A stretch of 39,520 nucleotides of DNA from Planctomycetota bacterium. GTDB lineage: Bacteria; Planctomycetota; MHYJ01; JACPTZ01. Under the pieces are notes generated by a model. The model was given only the letters and a program-made list of their open reading frames with translations. It ran no database searches and was not told the DNA's origin. Location: the NCBI GenBank assembly GCA_016192525.1, contig JACPTZ010000174.1, forward strand, positions 1-39,520. The letters are read 5' to 3'. Shown piece after piece: positions 25,305-33,555 of this stretch. Made by a program: the position numbers and the translations under genes. Within the stretch, counting starts at the first letter, position 1. Each line of letters opens with the position of its first letter.

Positions 25305-26858
25305 CTACTTGGAATCCTGACGTGGTTCTTCATGGTACGGATAGGCCCCCTTTTCCTCGAAGAGCGCGAGGAACTCAAAGTACCTCTCCGCCACGTGCAA
25401 CGGTACGTCGTGTTGCCGGGCGTATTCGGAAGCCTCGATCGCCCCGCTGAAATCGATGCGGGAGACCCCGCCCGGCTCGACGCGGACGACCCCCTTCAGC
25501 ATCTTCGCGTAGAGGGTGTCGGACATCTCCCAAGGTTCCTCATGCGATACCGATGGAGACACACCCGTCGCGAAGGCCAGATACTCCCCGGCCGGCAGTC
25601 CCCGCACATGATAATGCGAGGTGCGATCGAGATCGATCACCGCGTTCGGGACCATGGGCTGCAGCACAAATGTGCCGTCGGACCGTCGTGGGAGGAAGTA
25701 AACACCGGCAAGAAGAGGCTTCCGGACGTTCCACTTTCGACGAATCTTCGTCCGTTCGAGCAGGGTCCATCGACCGATCGAATAGTTGACGTCGCCTTCG
25801 ACATCTCCCACCGTCGGGTGCTGCTCGGGCGGCGGCTGCCCCGCGACTTCGGATCTCACGTGGTTGCATGGCCCTGGTTTCACGAGGGTCACCATCCGCT
25901 TCTCCCAGGGCGGCAGATCGGTCCATGCTCCTGCCCCCCCTTCGGGGTAACACGGGACCCCGTCGCACATTGCTGATGCGTGCCATCTTCCGGGCGGAAG
26001 CGCCGAGAACTCCTCTTCCGAGAACTTGCTTTCCCGCGAGTAGCGAGAGCCGTAGAATTCGAGGATTCTCTCAGGAAATGTCCTCCGGTCGCACGAGGAC
26101 TCCCATCCAACAAAGTAGGTCGTCCTTTGAATGACAGGGTCTCTGCCGCATCCGGCGCAGCGCAGTCTGCAAATCAACTTGCCCCGCCCTACCGAGAGGG
26201 GAATGTCGACCTCCAGTGTGGAACCCGCATTCGGGCACTCGCCGGAACCGGTTCCGAAGTAGCGGAGATCATCGTCGGCGAAGATCGAGAATCTCTCCCC
26301 TTTGACGAGAGGAAGCCATATTCTCGCCTTCCCTTCAGAGTCGGTTCTCCATTCTATCTCCGATTCGGTCTTTCGAAGCGCGAGAGGATCGCGAGAATCA
26401 AACAGCGGGACACCTGGCACCGGCGTCCCGTCGCACACCGTTCGGAGTACGAGTGTGAGGCCCGCCCGGCGGGCCACGCAGGTCCCGAGGTCGATGCGGG
26501 CGCCTCGGGGACTTCGTATTCGCGTTCCGAACCCGCCGGAGACGACTAGGATCGTCGTGGGCGGACGATCGTCAGGCGCATTCCCCTCCTCCCGAGCGCC
26601 GAGATCGAACGAATCTGCCCTTACTCGGACCGTGAACGCGCCCTGGTCATCCGATAGTGTCTGGATCTGCGCCTCGCTTCCGCTCTCAGCGTAGGCGCGG
26701 ACCGTCAATCCGGGCCAGGGCGAACCGTCTTCCTTCACCAGGGTGCCCGTGACCACGGTGACCTTGGGATCTGGTGGCGCGGTATCCTGGCCGAACGCAA
26801 CGAGAACACTGGCGGCCAACGCCGCGGCGATGAAGGTCCGGCTTGGTCGCATGGCCAT
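25305..26858 (-). CDS. Secreted protein with carboxypeptidase-regulatory-like domain
   Basis: The 517-residue product begins MAMRPSRTF and has a signal peptide (AAALAASVLVAFGQ). Residues about 30-80 form a beta-sandwich like the carboxypeptidase regulatory domain (VTGTLVKEDGSPWPGLTVRAY, then SDDQGAFTVRV). Two more segments of that type appear near 155-230 (VCDGTPVPGVPLFD, TDSEGKARIWLP) and near 380-440 (HYHVRGLPAGEYLAF). Eight or more Cys residues lie in the middle (LICRLRCAGCGRD), so disulphides are likely. No enzyme motif is seen. Such domains often occur in surface and outer-membrane-linked proteins. It precedes the Pro-rich secreted-protein gene by 35 bases and is probably co-transcribed. 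A longer frame exists upstream, but GAGGAG (about 11 bases away) supports this start. Function unknown. Confidence 0.75.
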   Translation of the reverse strand: MAMRPSRTFIAAALAASVLVAFGQDTAPPDPKVTVVTGTLVKEDGSPWPGLTVRAYAESGSEAQIQTLSDDQGAFTVRVRADSFDLGAREEGNAPDDRPPTTILVVSGGFGTRIRSPRGARIDLGTCVARRAGLTLVLRTVCDGTPVPGVPLFDSRDPLALRKTESEIEWRTDSEGKARIWLPLVKGERFSIFADDDLRYFGTGSGECPNAGSTLEVDIPLSVGRGKLICRLRCAGCGRDPVIQRTTYFVGWESSCDRRTFPERILEFYGSRYSRESKFSEEEFSALPPGRWHASAMCDGVPCYPEGGAGAWTDLPPWEKRMVTLVKPGPCNHVRSEVAGQPPPEQHPTVGDVEGDVNYSIGRWTLLERTKIRRKWNVRKPLLAGVYFLPRRSDGTFVLQPMVPNAVIDLDRTSHYHVRGLPAGEYLAFATGVSPSVSHEEPWEMSDTLYAKMLKGVVRVEPGGVSRIDFSGAIEASEYARQHDVPLHVAERYFEFLALFEEKGAYPYHEEPRQDSK

Positions 26859-27057
26859 GTTCAGGGGCTCTCCTCGATCGGCTCTCTGGACCGTCCCGAA
26901 CGATTGTTCGGTCACGGTACCTCCCGGCCTCCCCCTGGAGGCGCGGGACGGGCCCTTCCCCACGGCGGAAAAAGGCTATCACTTTATAAGAAACCACATC
27001 AAGTAAATGCGCGAGCCTCGGGAAGGGTGATGTGGCGATGAGCCTCGAGGCGAGGTT
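26859..27057. other. Intergenic gap with an AT-rich island
   Basis: The 199 bases between coaX and the next - strand gene include an AT-rich stretch near 26973-27006 (CTATCACTTTATAAGAAACC), unlike the local GC-rich DNA. It is a plausible - strand promoter for the two large secreted-protein genes, but no -35/-10 pair with good spacing could be fixed. Confidence 0.35.
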
Positions 27058-27831
27058 CTACATGCGGGTTGCGGCTCTCCACCCCCGCGCAATGCCCTCG
27101 AGGACGAGGTGCGGGACCACCGCGTCGATGCCGGGGAGGCGGGGAGCCCAGTGGCGGGCGGCGCCGCCGGTGGCGATCACGCAGGGGCGGCCGCGGAGCT
27201 CACGGCGGAGCGCGTCGAGGATGGCGCATACGAGGCCCGGTGTGCCGAAGTGGAGGGCGGAACGGATGGCGTGCGCGGTGTCCTGGCCGATTGGGCTCCG
27301 AACCGGACGGGGCTCGATCAGAGGCAGCAGGGCGCAGGACTCGTGAAGACCCCGAGCCGCGACCGCCGGGCTCGCGGCGATCACCCCGCCGAGAAACTCG
27401 CCGCGGGCGGACACCACGTCGAATGAGATCGCCGTGCCGAAGTCGACCACGATCGCGGGCCTCCCCCGCGGAGCGCGGTGGTGGGCCGCGAGCGAGGCGG
27501 CGAGACGGTCCGCCCCCACCTGCTCCGGCCGGCGGATCCGGATCTTCACCGGGAAGGGGAGATCGCGGCCCAGGACGACCGGCGCCATCCGGAACAGGCG
27601 CCGCACGGTCCGCTCGGCGGATCGGAGCGCGGCGGGATTCACCGAGGCGATCGCCACCGCCGTCGGCGGACCGAGGCGGATCGCTGCGGGCCACGCGCGC
27701 CAGAGGGAGGGGAGGCGCTCGATCCGCTTGATGGGCCACTTGCGGGCGGAGCGGAGATGCGGGGCGTTGCGTCGCCACGTGAAGAGGGCGGCGTCGGCGC
27801 TGGTGTTCCCGAGATCAAGGGCGAGGAGCAT
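27058..27831 (-). CDS. coaX: Type III pantothenate kinase CoaX
   Basis: CoaX phosphorylates pantothenate with ATP, the first step of coenzyme A synthesis. The 257-residue protein has the ASKHA-fold motifs of the type III family: LALDLGNTSADAALF near the N-terminus, PEQVGADRLA near residue 102 and VVDFGTAISFDVV near 125, followed by GEFLGGVIAAS. The ATG at 27831 gives the usual short N-terminus; a TTG seven codons upstream is an alternative. It follows the fapA gene by 49 bases on the same strand. No birA is adjacent, although birA-coaX fusions and neighbours are common elsewhere. Confidence 0.94.
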   Translation of the reverse strand: MLLALDLGNTSADAALFTWRRNAPHLRSARKWPIKRIERLPSLWRAWPAAIRLGPPTAVAIASVNPAALRSAERTVRRLFRMAPVVLGRDLPFPVKIRIRRPEQVGADRLAASLAAHHRAPRGRPAIVVDFGTAISFDVVSARGEFLGGVIAASPAVAARGLHESCALLPLIEPRPVRSPIGQDTAHAIRSALHFGTPGLVCAILDALRRELRGRPCVIATGGAARHWAPRLPGIDAVVPHLVLEGIARGWRAATRM

Positions 27832-27880
27832 GGGGGCCTGGTGACCCGACAACCGCGGCCGTGCGGGCGTTGACAGATCG

Positions 27881-29365
27881 CTAGAGTTTCCTCGACTTGA
27901 TCACCCCCTCCGCCTCGTTGTAGTAGAGGCGGATCGGGCCGTCCACGTCCTCGATGAAGGTCTTGCGGTACTCGCCCACCTGCACGTCCACGCCGGAGCA
28001 GAGCCGCCGCGCCACCGCAATCGTCTTGTCCTGCATCATCTGCTGGTGCTCCAGAATCCGGTTCTGTTCCGCCTCCACCTCGGCCTGCCGGGTCTTCGCC
28101 TCCTTGAGCTGTGCCATGAGCCCCCGCACCACCGCCAGCTTATCCGGCGGGAGTCGAAGCAGTTTGTCACGGTCCTCGATCAGTGGCCCCACCTTGTCGC
28201 CGATCATCTTCGCCGTCTTCCCGTGCTGGGCGTGGAGCTCCCTGAGTTCCCGGAGCTTCTTCTCCGACGTGAAATTGATCCCGGCCGCCACGTACGTCTT
28301 CACCCCCATCGCCGAACCGAGCACCGGGGCCTGGATCCCGCCCAGCGCGATCACCTCGCCGCCGCAGATCGACCCCATCTGCACCCGCACCCTCCCCAGC
28401 GAGCTTACGTTGCAGTTAAGGATCTCGGTCCGGACGAGCACGTCCCCCTGCGCCTCCACCGTCACCGCGTTCAGGTACTTCGCCTTGACCGCGCCGGCGG
28501 CCGTGATCGACCCTTTCCCCTTCGCCGCCACGCCGCCGCCGATCTCGATGTCCGCCCCCGATTCCAGAGTGGAGCAGCCCACGCTTCCGCCGATGTACAT
28601 CCCCTTGTCGGCCTTCACACGGAAACCGTCCAGTACGCTCCCCGCGATCTGGACGAAGCCGTTGAAGACGATGTTCCCGGTCGAGTAGTCGACGTCGGCG
28701 TCGACCCGCATGACGTCCGAGACCTCCACCCGGCCGGCGATGAACACGAGCCGGCCGTCGGCGGTGGCGGTGAAAGTGCGGGTCTCCGCCTCGTAGTGGA
28801 CGTTGTCGCCCGCCGTAACGAGGTGGTCGCGGCCCTTGGGGGGATGGATCGGGCGGCCGAAGACGTCGCGACCCGGCTCCGCGGGCGGGGGGGGGATGAC
28901 CGTCAGGAGTTTCTCGCCGGCCCTCACGTTCCGAATGTTCGCCTTTTCGCGGTAGTCGACGCGCGATTCGCTGTCGACCGTGCGCGTCTGCGTGTAGTCG
29001 ATCGCCCACTCCAGCTTCGCGTCGCCGCCTCCCTGCGGCGGGATTCCCTCGACGATCGGCGCCATCCGGATTTCCTGCCCGGCGGCCACCGGGGCCAGCG
29101 CTTCGTTGAGGCGTTTCTCGTCGACGTCGGTAAGGAGGAGCCCGAGGCCAACGACCGCTTCGCGGATGCGCGCGGCGTCGACGGGCGTTCCGGGCGCGAC
29201 GCGCGGGATGATCGAAAGGAAGGCCCGGAGATAGGTCGAATCGGTGTAGACGCCGCCGCCGTAGGTCTCGGTGTCGAAGGGGAGGACCTCGACGAAGCCC
29301 AGTTCCGGCGCGTCCTCCGGCGGGGGAGGAGGGGCGGGGGCGCGGCCGGGGGGTGGGGGAGGCAT
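27881..29365 (-). CDS. FapA/DUF342-family polymer-forming protein
   Basis: The 494-residue protein matches the DUF342 (FapA, flagellar assembly protein A) layout. A Pro-rich N-terminus is followed by an alpha/beta domain (residues about 30-180) with YREKANIRNVRAGEKL. Then comes a beta-helical region of short, alternating V/I-rich repeats (GRLVFIAGRVEVSDVMRVDA, GFRVKADKGMYIGGSVG, AEGDVLV-like turns). A C-terminal coiled coil follows (EKKLRELRELHAQHGKTAKM ... AEVEAEQNRILEHQQMM). Bactofilin-like beta-helices of this kind often act as scaffolds; FapA proteins are not always flagellar. It starts 12 bases after the GspC-like gene, so the two are likely one operon. Its start is the first ATG, with only a weak ribosome-binding site. 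Confidence 0.85.
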   Translation of the reverse strand: MPPPPPGRAPAPPPPPEDAPELGFVEVLPFDTETYGGGVYTDSTYLRAFLSIIPRVAPGTPVDAARIREAVVGLGLLLTDVDEKRLNEALAPVAAGQEIRMAPIVEGIPPQGGGDAKLEWAIDYTQTRTVDSESRVDYREKANIRNVRAGEKLLTVIPPPPAEPGRDVFGRPIHPPKGRDHLVTAGDNVHYEAETRTFTATADGRLVFIAGRVEVSDVMRVDADVDYSTGNIVFNGFVQIAGSVLDGFRVKADKGMYIGGSVGCSTLESGADIEIGGGVAAKGKGSITAAGAVKAKYLNAVTVEAQGDVLVRTEILNCNVSSLGRVRVQMGSICGGEVIALGGIQAPVLGSAMGVKTYVAAGINFTSEKKLRELRELHAQHGKTAKMIGDKVGPLIEDRDKLLRLPPDKLAVVRGLMAQLKEAKTRQAEVEAEQNRILEHQQMMQDKTIAVARRLCSGVDVQVGEYRKTFIEDVDGPIRLYYNEAEGVIKSRKL

Positions 29366-29376
29366 GGAGGTTCGAA

Positions 29377-30318
29377 CTACCTCACATCGAACTGCATCTT
29401 GAACGGACGGCCGCCCCTCTCGACCTCGATGACAACCGACGACTTGCCGCGCATCGCCGAATCCTTCATCAACTGCTGCGCCTGTTCGAACGAGTTGATC
29501 GCGTTTCCGTCCACCGTCCGGATGATGTCGCCCTGCTTGAACCCGCGTCCGGCGATGATCGAGCTGTCCTGGATCTTGTCGATCATCATCCCGGACATCT
29601 GGCCGCTCGGGGTGCGGTACGGGTGCCACTCCACCTGGTTCAGGATTCCGGCGTCGTTGCTGAGGATGAACTCCTTCTCGCGCGGATCGACGAGCCAGTG
29701 TCCCGGCGCGTTCGGGTCTTCCTTCGTCTGGAAGTTCTGCTTGCGATAGTCCGGTACCTCGAGCGTGGGTGTCGCGGGCTTGGCGCCGCTCCGCGAACCC
29801 GCCTCCGCGCGCCGACCGCCCAGGCCGGTCCCGCTCGGCAGGGCGGCCCCGTGGAGCATCGTCAGCTTCACGCGGCTTCCGTAATAGTCGAACTCCACCG
29901 TATCCGGACCGATGATGGCGGTCACCTTCGCGCCCTCGAGCGTGTCGCCGATGTACGCGTTTTTCGTCTCGCGCGTCCGGATGAGCGTGACAAAGGCGCA
30001 GGAGCGCTTGGGATCCTTCCGGTTCTCCTTGAGCCCCTGGATGCCGAGGAGGGTGTCGAGCGGCGGATGGGTCTGCGCGGCGGTGGGCACGTCGATCTTC
30101 TCGCACCACTTCCAGATCGGCTTGTAAAAGTCGAGATTGGGCCGGCGCGGAGCGTCGGACGCCTCATCGGCGTTCGGTACCACGATGTCGTCGAGAGTGG
30201 CGCCGGAGGCATCGCGCTTCGGTGGAATGAGGATGAAGACCGTCGCGAAGACGAAAATGGCCACGGCGAGCCCCACATTCGCCACCCACACCCACTGATT
30301 GATCTGTCGCGCGTTCAT
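29377..30318 (-). CDS. GspC-like inner-membrane protein with PDZ domain
   Basis: The 313-residue protein has an N-terminal membrane helix (VWVANVGLAVAIFVFATVFIL), a periplasmic linker, a GspC homology-region-like domain (residues about 100-170: LDTLLGIQGLKEN, SCAFVTLIRTRETKNAYIGD) and a C-terminal PDZ domain (about 235-310: MMIDKIQDSSIIAGRGFKQG, then VDGNAINSFEQAQQLM). GspC is the type II secretion protein that links the inner-membrane platform to the outer-membrane secretin. A shorter paralogue without PDZ lies at 22123-22593. fapA and coaX follow downstream, and the PilT/U gene lies upstream across the repeat element. It is probably part of a T2SS/T4P-like machine. GspC proteins are poorly conserved, so the call rests on layout and the GDT-GA motif. 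Confidence 0.78.
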   Translation of the reverse strand: MNARQINQWVWVANVGLAVAIFVFATVFILIPPKRDASGATLDDIVVPNADEASDAPRRPNLDFYKPIWKWCEKIDVPTAAQTHPPLDTLLGIQGLKENRKDPKRSCAFVTLIRTRETKNAYIGDTLEGAKVTAIIGPDTVEFDYYGSRVKLTMLHGAALPSGTGLGGRRAEAGSRSGAKPATPTLEVPDYRKQNFQTKEDPNAPGHWLVDPREKEFILSNDAGILNQVEWHPYRTPSGQMSGMMIDKIQDSSIIAGRGFKQGDIIRTVDGNAINSFEQAQQLMKDSAMRGKSSVVIEVERGGRPFKMQFDVR

Positions 30319-30389
30319 GGTTTTCGGCTCCGCGGAGATGTTCCCCTTTCCCGCGTTTCAAACGACTTCCTCGCCGTCAGGATGGCCTC

Positions 30390-30599
30390 AGAGCCTGAGA
30401 AGAAATGCGCCGACGTGCGAGACGCCAGATTGTCATCCTGAGCCCTGCCCGCCTCCGTCTGGCGGGCAGGGCGAAGGATCACCAGTACTGGAACGGGTTT
30501 GGCGCATACGCTGGTGATCCTCCGCGTCCGCCTGCGGCGGACGCTCAGGATGACAAGAGCCCGGCACTTGTCGTCTTGGGGCATTTCTTCTCAGGCTCT
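30390..30599. repeat. MITE/REP-like element with 19-bp terminal inverted repeats
   Basis: AGAGCCTGAGAAGAAATGC (30390-30408) is perfectly inverted at 30581-30599. Inside lies a nested palindrome: TTGTCATCCTGAGC at 30430 and its inverse at 30543, with hairpins GCCCGCC/GGCGGGC and GTCCGCC/GGCGGAC and inverted GATCACCAG/CTGGTGATC words. The right end coincides with the stop codon of the pilT gene. It has no coding capacity, and a shortened relative is at 19840-19937. Confidence 0.8.
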
Positions 30600-31771
30600 C
30601 ACTTCAGCTTGAAGTCGAAATCGCCCGGTTTCGTCCCCTTCATGATGCCCCGGATCTCCAGCTTCAGTTCATCCGGATTATCGGCGGCCGCCAGCGCCTC
30701 CTCCAGCGTGATGAGCTCGGCGGCGTACAGTCCCTTGAGCGACTGGTTGAAAGTCTGCGTCCCGAAATAGGCCCCTTCGCGAAGCGCCTTGTAGATGTCG
30801 CGGAACTTGCCCTCGTGCACCAGCTCGCGGATCGTCGGCGTGGCGGCGAGGATCTCGATCGCCGGCACCCGCGAGGTCCCGTCCTTCGTCGGAATGAGCC
30901 GCTGCGAGACCACCCCTTCGAGGAGCAGGCTGAGCTGCTGCCGGAGGAATTCGTGCTGGTGCGGCGGGAACATGTTCATGATGCGCTCGACCGTCTGCAT
31001 GGCGTTGATCGTGTGGAGCGTGCTCACTACGAGGTGGCCGGTCTCGGCCGCGTTCATGGCCGCCTCCATCGTCTCGCGGTCGCGCATCTCCCCGATCATG
31101 ATCACGTCGGGCGACTGCCGGACACAATGCTTGAGGGCGCTCGAGAACTCGGCCGTGTCGAGGCCCACTTCGCGCTGATCGACGAGGCACTTCCGGTCGG
31201 TGAAGATGTACTCGATCGGGTCCTCGATGGTGATGATGTGGCGCGGGAGCGTCTCGTTCATATAATTGATCATCGAGGCGATCGTGGTCGACTTCCCGCT
31301 TCCCGCGATCCCCGTGACCAGGATCATCCCGCGCTGGAGCGTGGCGAAGCGCTTGAGCGTCTTCGAGGGCAGATGCAGTTCGTCCATGCTCGGGATGTCG
31401 CCGCGGACGTGGCGGAAGACGAACCCGGTGTAGCCGCGCTGGCGGAAGACGTTGACGCGGAAACGGCCCACCCCCTCCAGGTCGTAGGCGGCGTCCGCTT
31501 CGCCGTGCTGGTCGAAGAGGCGGCGGCAGCGGTCCGTGGCGACCCGCTTGAAGAGATTCTCCGCGTCGTCCTGGGTGAGCGGGGGGAGTTCGAGATACCG
31601 GACGCGTCCGGCCACGCGCATGGCAGGCGGGATGCCGACCTTCAGGAAGAGGTCGGACGCCCGTTCCGAGACCATCCGCTGGAAAAGGGCGGTGCAGTCG
31701 AGCCGCGCCGGGGGGGTGGAGAAATCACCGACATCGGGGAGGGCGGCGGGCGAATTCTCGGGCTCAGGCAC
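30599..31771 (-). CDS. PilT/PilU-family twitching-motility ATPase
   Basis: This 390-residue hexameric ATPase would power retraction of type IV pili, or a related machine, at the inner membrane. Motifs are Walker A GIAGSGKST (154-162), the Asp box IITIEDPIEY, Walker B DVIMIGEMRD (about 222-231) and the His box STLHTINAMQTVERI. The N-terminal domain (residues about 27-130) is of the PilT/PilU type (ERASDLFLKVGIPPAMR). The GTG at 31771 is chosen because GGAG lies seven bases upstream; no nearby ATG fits as well. The extended C-terminus (LITLEEALAAADNPDELKLE) looks more like PilU than PilT, but the two are hard to separate by eye. The gene lies 107 bases after obgE. Confidence 0.9.
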   Translation of the reverse strand: MPEPENSPAALPDVGDFSTPPARLDCTALFQRMVSERASDLFLKVGIPPAMRVAGRVRYLELPPLTQDDAENLFKRVATDRCRRLFDQHGEADAAYDLEGVGRFRVNVFRQRGYTGFVFRHVRGDIPSMDELHLPSKTLKRFATLQRGMILVTGIAGSGKSTTIASMINYMNETLPRHIITIEDPIEYIFTDRKCLVDQREVGLDTAEFSSALKHCVRQSPDVIMIGEMRDRETMEAAMNAAETGHLVVSTLHTINAMQTVERIMNMFPPHQHEFLRQQLSLLLEGVVSQRLIPTKDGTSRVPAIEILAATPTIRELVHEGKFRDIYKALREGAYFGTQTFNQSLKGLYAAELITLEEALAAADNPDELKLEIRGIMKGTKPGDFDFKLK

Positions 31772-31878
31772 GGGGTTCTCCGAAAGGGGACTGATCGCAT
31801 GAAAGCACGGGGGTGGGGGGCAAGTCAAAGGGAAATGACGGTCGGCCAGGCTCCGGCGCAGGGGCGGGGACGGACCGG

Positions 31879-33135
31879 TCATCGGGATCCGCGCGATCTT
31901 CTCCGGGTCGGTGGTTTCCCGGAGGACTTGGACCTCCCCGGACGCGCGAGGTCGATCCCGGCCCGTCCGGCGGGTCGCGACGGGAGGGGTTTGACGGGCA
32001 CCGGGCTGGGTCCCCCGGGGAAGATCCGATGGAGCGGCACCGGTGCGGACGGCACGGGCGCGGGTGGCACGGGCGGCCGGCCGCCCGTGCGATGGTCGGA
32101 CGGGGCTTCCCGGGCGGGCGCAGCGGCGTCGGTCCTCGCCGGCGCGCGGACGCCCAGTCGCTCGAACAGCGCCGCAAGAAGCGGGTTCATGCCCTCTCCG
32201 GTCGCGGCCGAGATTGGGATGATCTCCACCCCTCGCAGGACCTTCATCAGCGCCTTCAGCCCGGCGGCCGCCTCCGGCAGGTCCATCTTGTTCAGCACGA
32301 CGATTTCCGGCTTGGACGCGAGCGTCGGTGAGTAGGCTTCCAGCTCCCGCCGGATGGTTCGATACGCCGTGACCGGATCGGGCGGGGCGAGCGGGGCGCC
32401 GTCCACGAGGTGGAGGACGAGCCGGGTCCGCTCGATGTGGCGGAGAAACTTGTCTCCGAGCCCGGCCCCGGCATGGGCCCCCTCGATCAGACCGGGCAGA
32501 TCGGCGATGACGAACGACCGGTGATCCGACCCCGCCACGATCCCGAGCGAGGGGGAGAGCGTGGTGAAGGGATAGTTGGCGATCCGGGGGCGGGCGGCGG
32601 AGCAGCGCGAAACCAGCGTCGACTTTCCGGCGTTCGGCAGTCCGACGCATCCGACGTCCGCGATGAGCCGCAGTTCCAGGGTGATCGTGCGCGACTGGCC
32701 GTTTCCGCCCGGCTCGGCGATGCGAGGGGTCTGCCGGACCGGGGAGGCGAACTTCCGGTTCCCGCGCCCGCCGCGGCCCCCCTGACAGAGGACCACCCGT
32801 TGGCCGGGCGTCTTCAGGTCCTTGAGGATGACGTTGGTGGCGGGATCGCGGATCAGCGTCCCCGGCGGGACCGGAATCACCAGATCTTCGCCGTCGGCCC
32901 CGGTCCGGTTGTTTCTGCCGCCGCGACCGCCCTCGGCCGCATGGAACCGGGGATGGTGTCGCAGGTGATGAAGCGTGTTGAGATTCACCCGGACTTCAAA
33001 GACGACGTCCCCGCCCCGCCCTCCGTCGCCCCCGTCGGGCCCCCCCTTGGGCATGAACTTCTCGCGGAGGAAGTGCACGGCCCCCGCTCCGCCGTGGCCC
33101 GCCTGCACCCGGATCGTGATCTCGTCCAGAAACAT
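31879..33135 (-). CDS. obgE: GTPase ObgE/CgtA
   Basis: Obg is an essential GTPase involved in 50S subunit maturation and stress signalling. The glycine-rich Obg domain is residues 1-158 (FMPKGGPDGGDGGRGGDV and GGRGGRNNRTG repeats). The G domain follows with G1 GLPNAGKST, the G3 DLPGLIEGAHAGAGLG block, G4 LNKMD and the ISAATGEG switch. After residue 335 there is no OCT domain but a Pro/Arg/Ala-rich tail that contains GTGG-type RTGGRPPVPP from the palindromic repeat at 32060-32090. Typical order rplU-rpmA-obgE is broken: rplU lies directly upstream with only a hairpin between. A basic tail in Obg may contact rRNA, but here it looks repeat-derived. Confidence 0.96.
   Translation of the reverse strand: MFLDEITIRVQAGHGGAGAVHFLREKFMPKGGPDGGDGGRGGDVVFEVRVNLNTLHHLRHHPRFHAAEGGRGGRNNRTGADGEDLVIPVPPGTLIRDPATNVILKDLKTPGQRVVLCQGGRGGRGNRKFASPVRQTPRIAEPGGNGQSRTITLELRLIADVGCVGLPNAGKSTLVSRCSAARPRIANYPFTTLSPSLGIVAGSDHRSFVIADLPGLIEGAHAGAGLGDKFLRHIERTRLVLHLVDGAPLAPPDPVTAYRTIRRELEAYSPTLASKPEIVVLNKMDLPEAAAGLKALMKVLRGVEIIPISAATGEGMNPLLAALFERLGVRAPARTDAAAPAREAPSDHRTGGRPPVPPAPVPSAPVPLHRIFPGGPSPVPVKPLPSRPAGRAGIDLARPGRSKSSGKPPTRRRSRGSR
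32060..32090. repeat. 31-bp palindromic repeat, copy 2, in the obgE tail
   Basis: The sequence is identical to 23756-23786 over 31 bases and read in the same frame (TGGRPPVPP). The perfect palindromic core is 32067-32090. Both copies lie in non-conserved protein regions, so the element is tolerated where it does not hit folded domains. Confidence 0.85.
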
Positions 33136-33152
33136 CGGAGGCTCCGCAGACG

Positions 33153-33180
33153 AAAACGCCCGGGATCGGATACCCGGGCG
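33153..33180 (-). terminator. Terminator-like hairpin between rplU and obgE
   Basis: On the - strand, CGCCCGGG and CCCGGGCG pair across an 8-base loop and are followed by TTTT. It sits where rpmA would be expected and 17 bases before the obgE start, so it may be an attenuator that lets rplU be expressed above obgE rather than a full stop. Confidence 0.55.
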
Positions 33181-33196
33181 CCAGGTTCGAGCGGGA

Positions 33197-33514
33197 TTAG
33201 CCGACGGCGATCTGTCTGATCTTCACCGCCGTGTGGTGCTGGCGGTGGCCCGTCTCCTTCTCGAACGACTCGCGGCGGCGACGCTTGACGACGCGGAGCT
33301 TCTCGCCCTTCACTTCGCCCATCACCTCGGCCACGATCTTCGCCCCGGCGACGGTCGGCTGCCCGATCCGGAGATCGGAGCCGTTGGAGTAGAGGACCAC
33401 GTCCGTGAGTTCCAGCGTGTCGCCCTTCTTGCTGTCGGCGCGGAGGTCGATCCAGAGGGTCTCCCCCTCGGTGACCTTGTACTGTCGGTTGCCATCTCGG
33501 AGTACGGCGTACAT
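33197..33514 (-). CDS. rplU: 50S ribosomal protein L21
   Basis: L21 binds 23S rRNA and L20 in the large subunit. The 105-residue length and motifs fit: MYAVLRDGNRQYKV at the start, LWIDLRADSKKGDTLELTDV in the middle and the C-terminal RRRRESFEKETGHRQHHTAV segment ending in a variable AVG. AAGGAG seven bases before the ATG fixes the start. An intact L21 is normally followed by L27 (rpmA) and obgE; here L27 is absent and a hairpin separates L21 from obgE. An extended -10 promoter candidate lies upstream. Confidence 0.97.
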   Translation of the reverse strand: MYAVLRDGNRQYKVTEGETLWIDLRADSKKGDTLELTDVVLYSNGSDLRIGQPTVAGAKIVAEVMGEVKGEKLRVVKRRRRESFEKETGHRQHHTAVKIRQIAVG

Positions 33515-33555
33515 GACGGGCTCCTTGCGGTTTTCGGGACGGTCGAAGACCGGCG

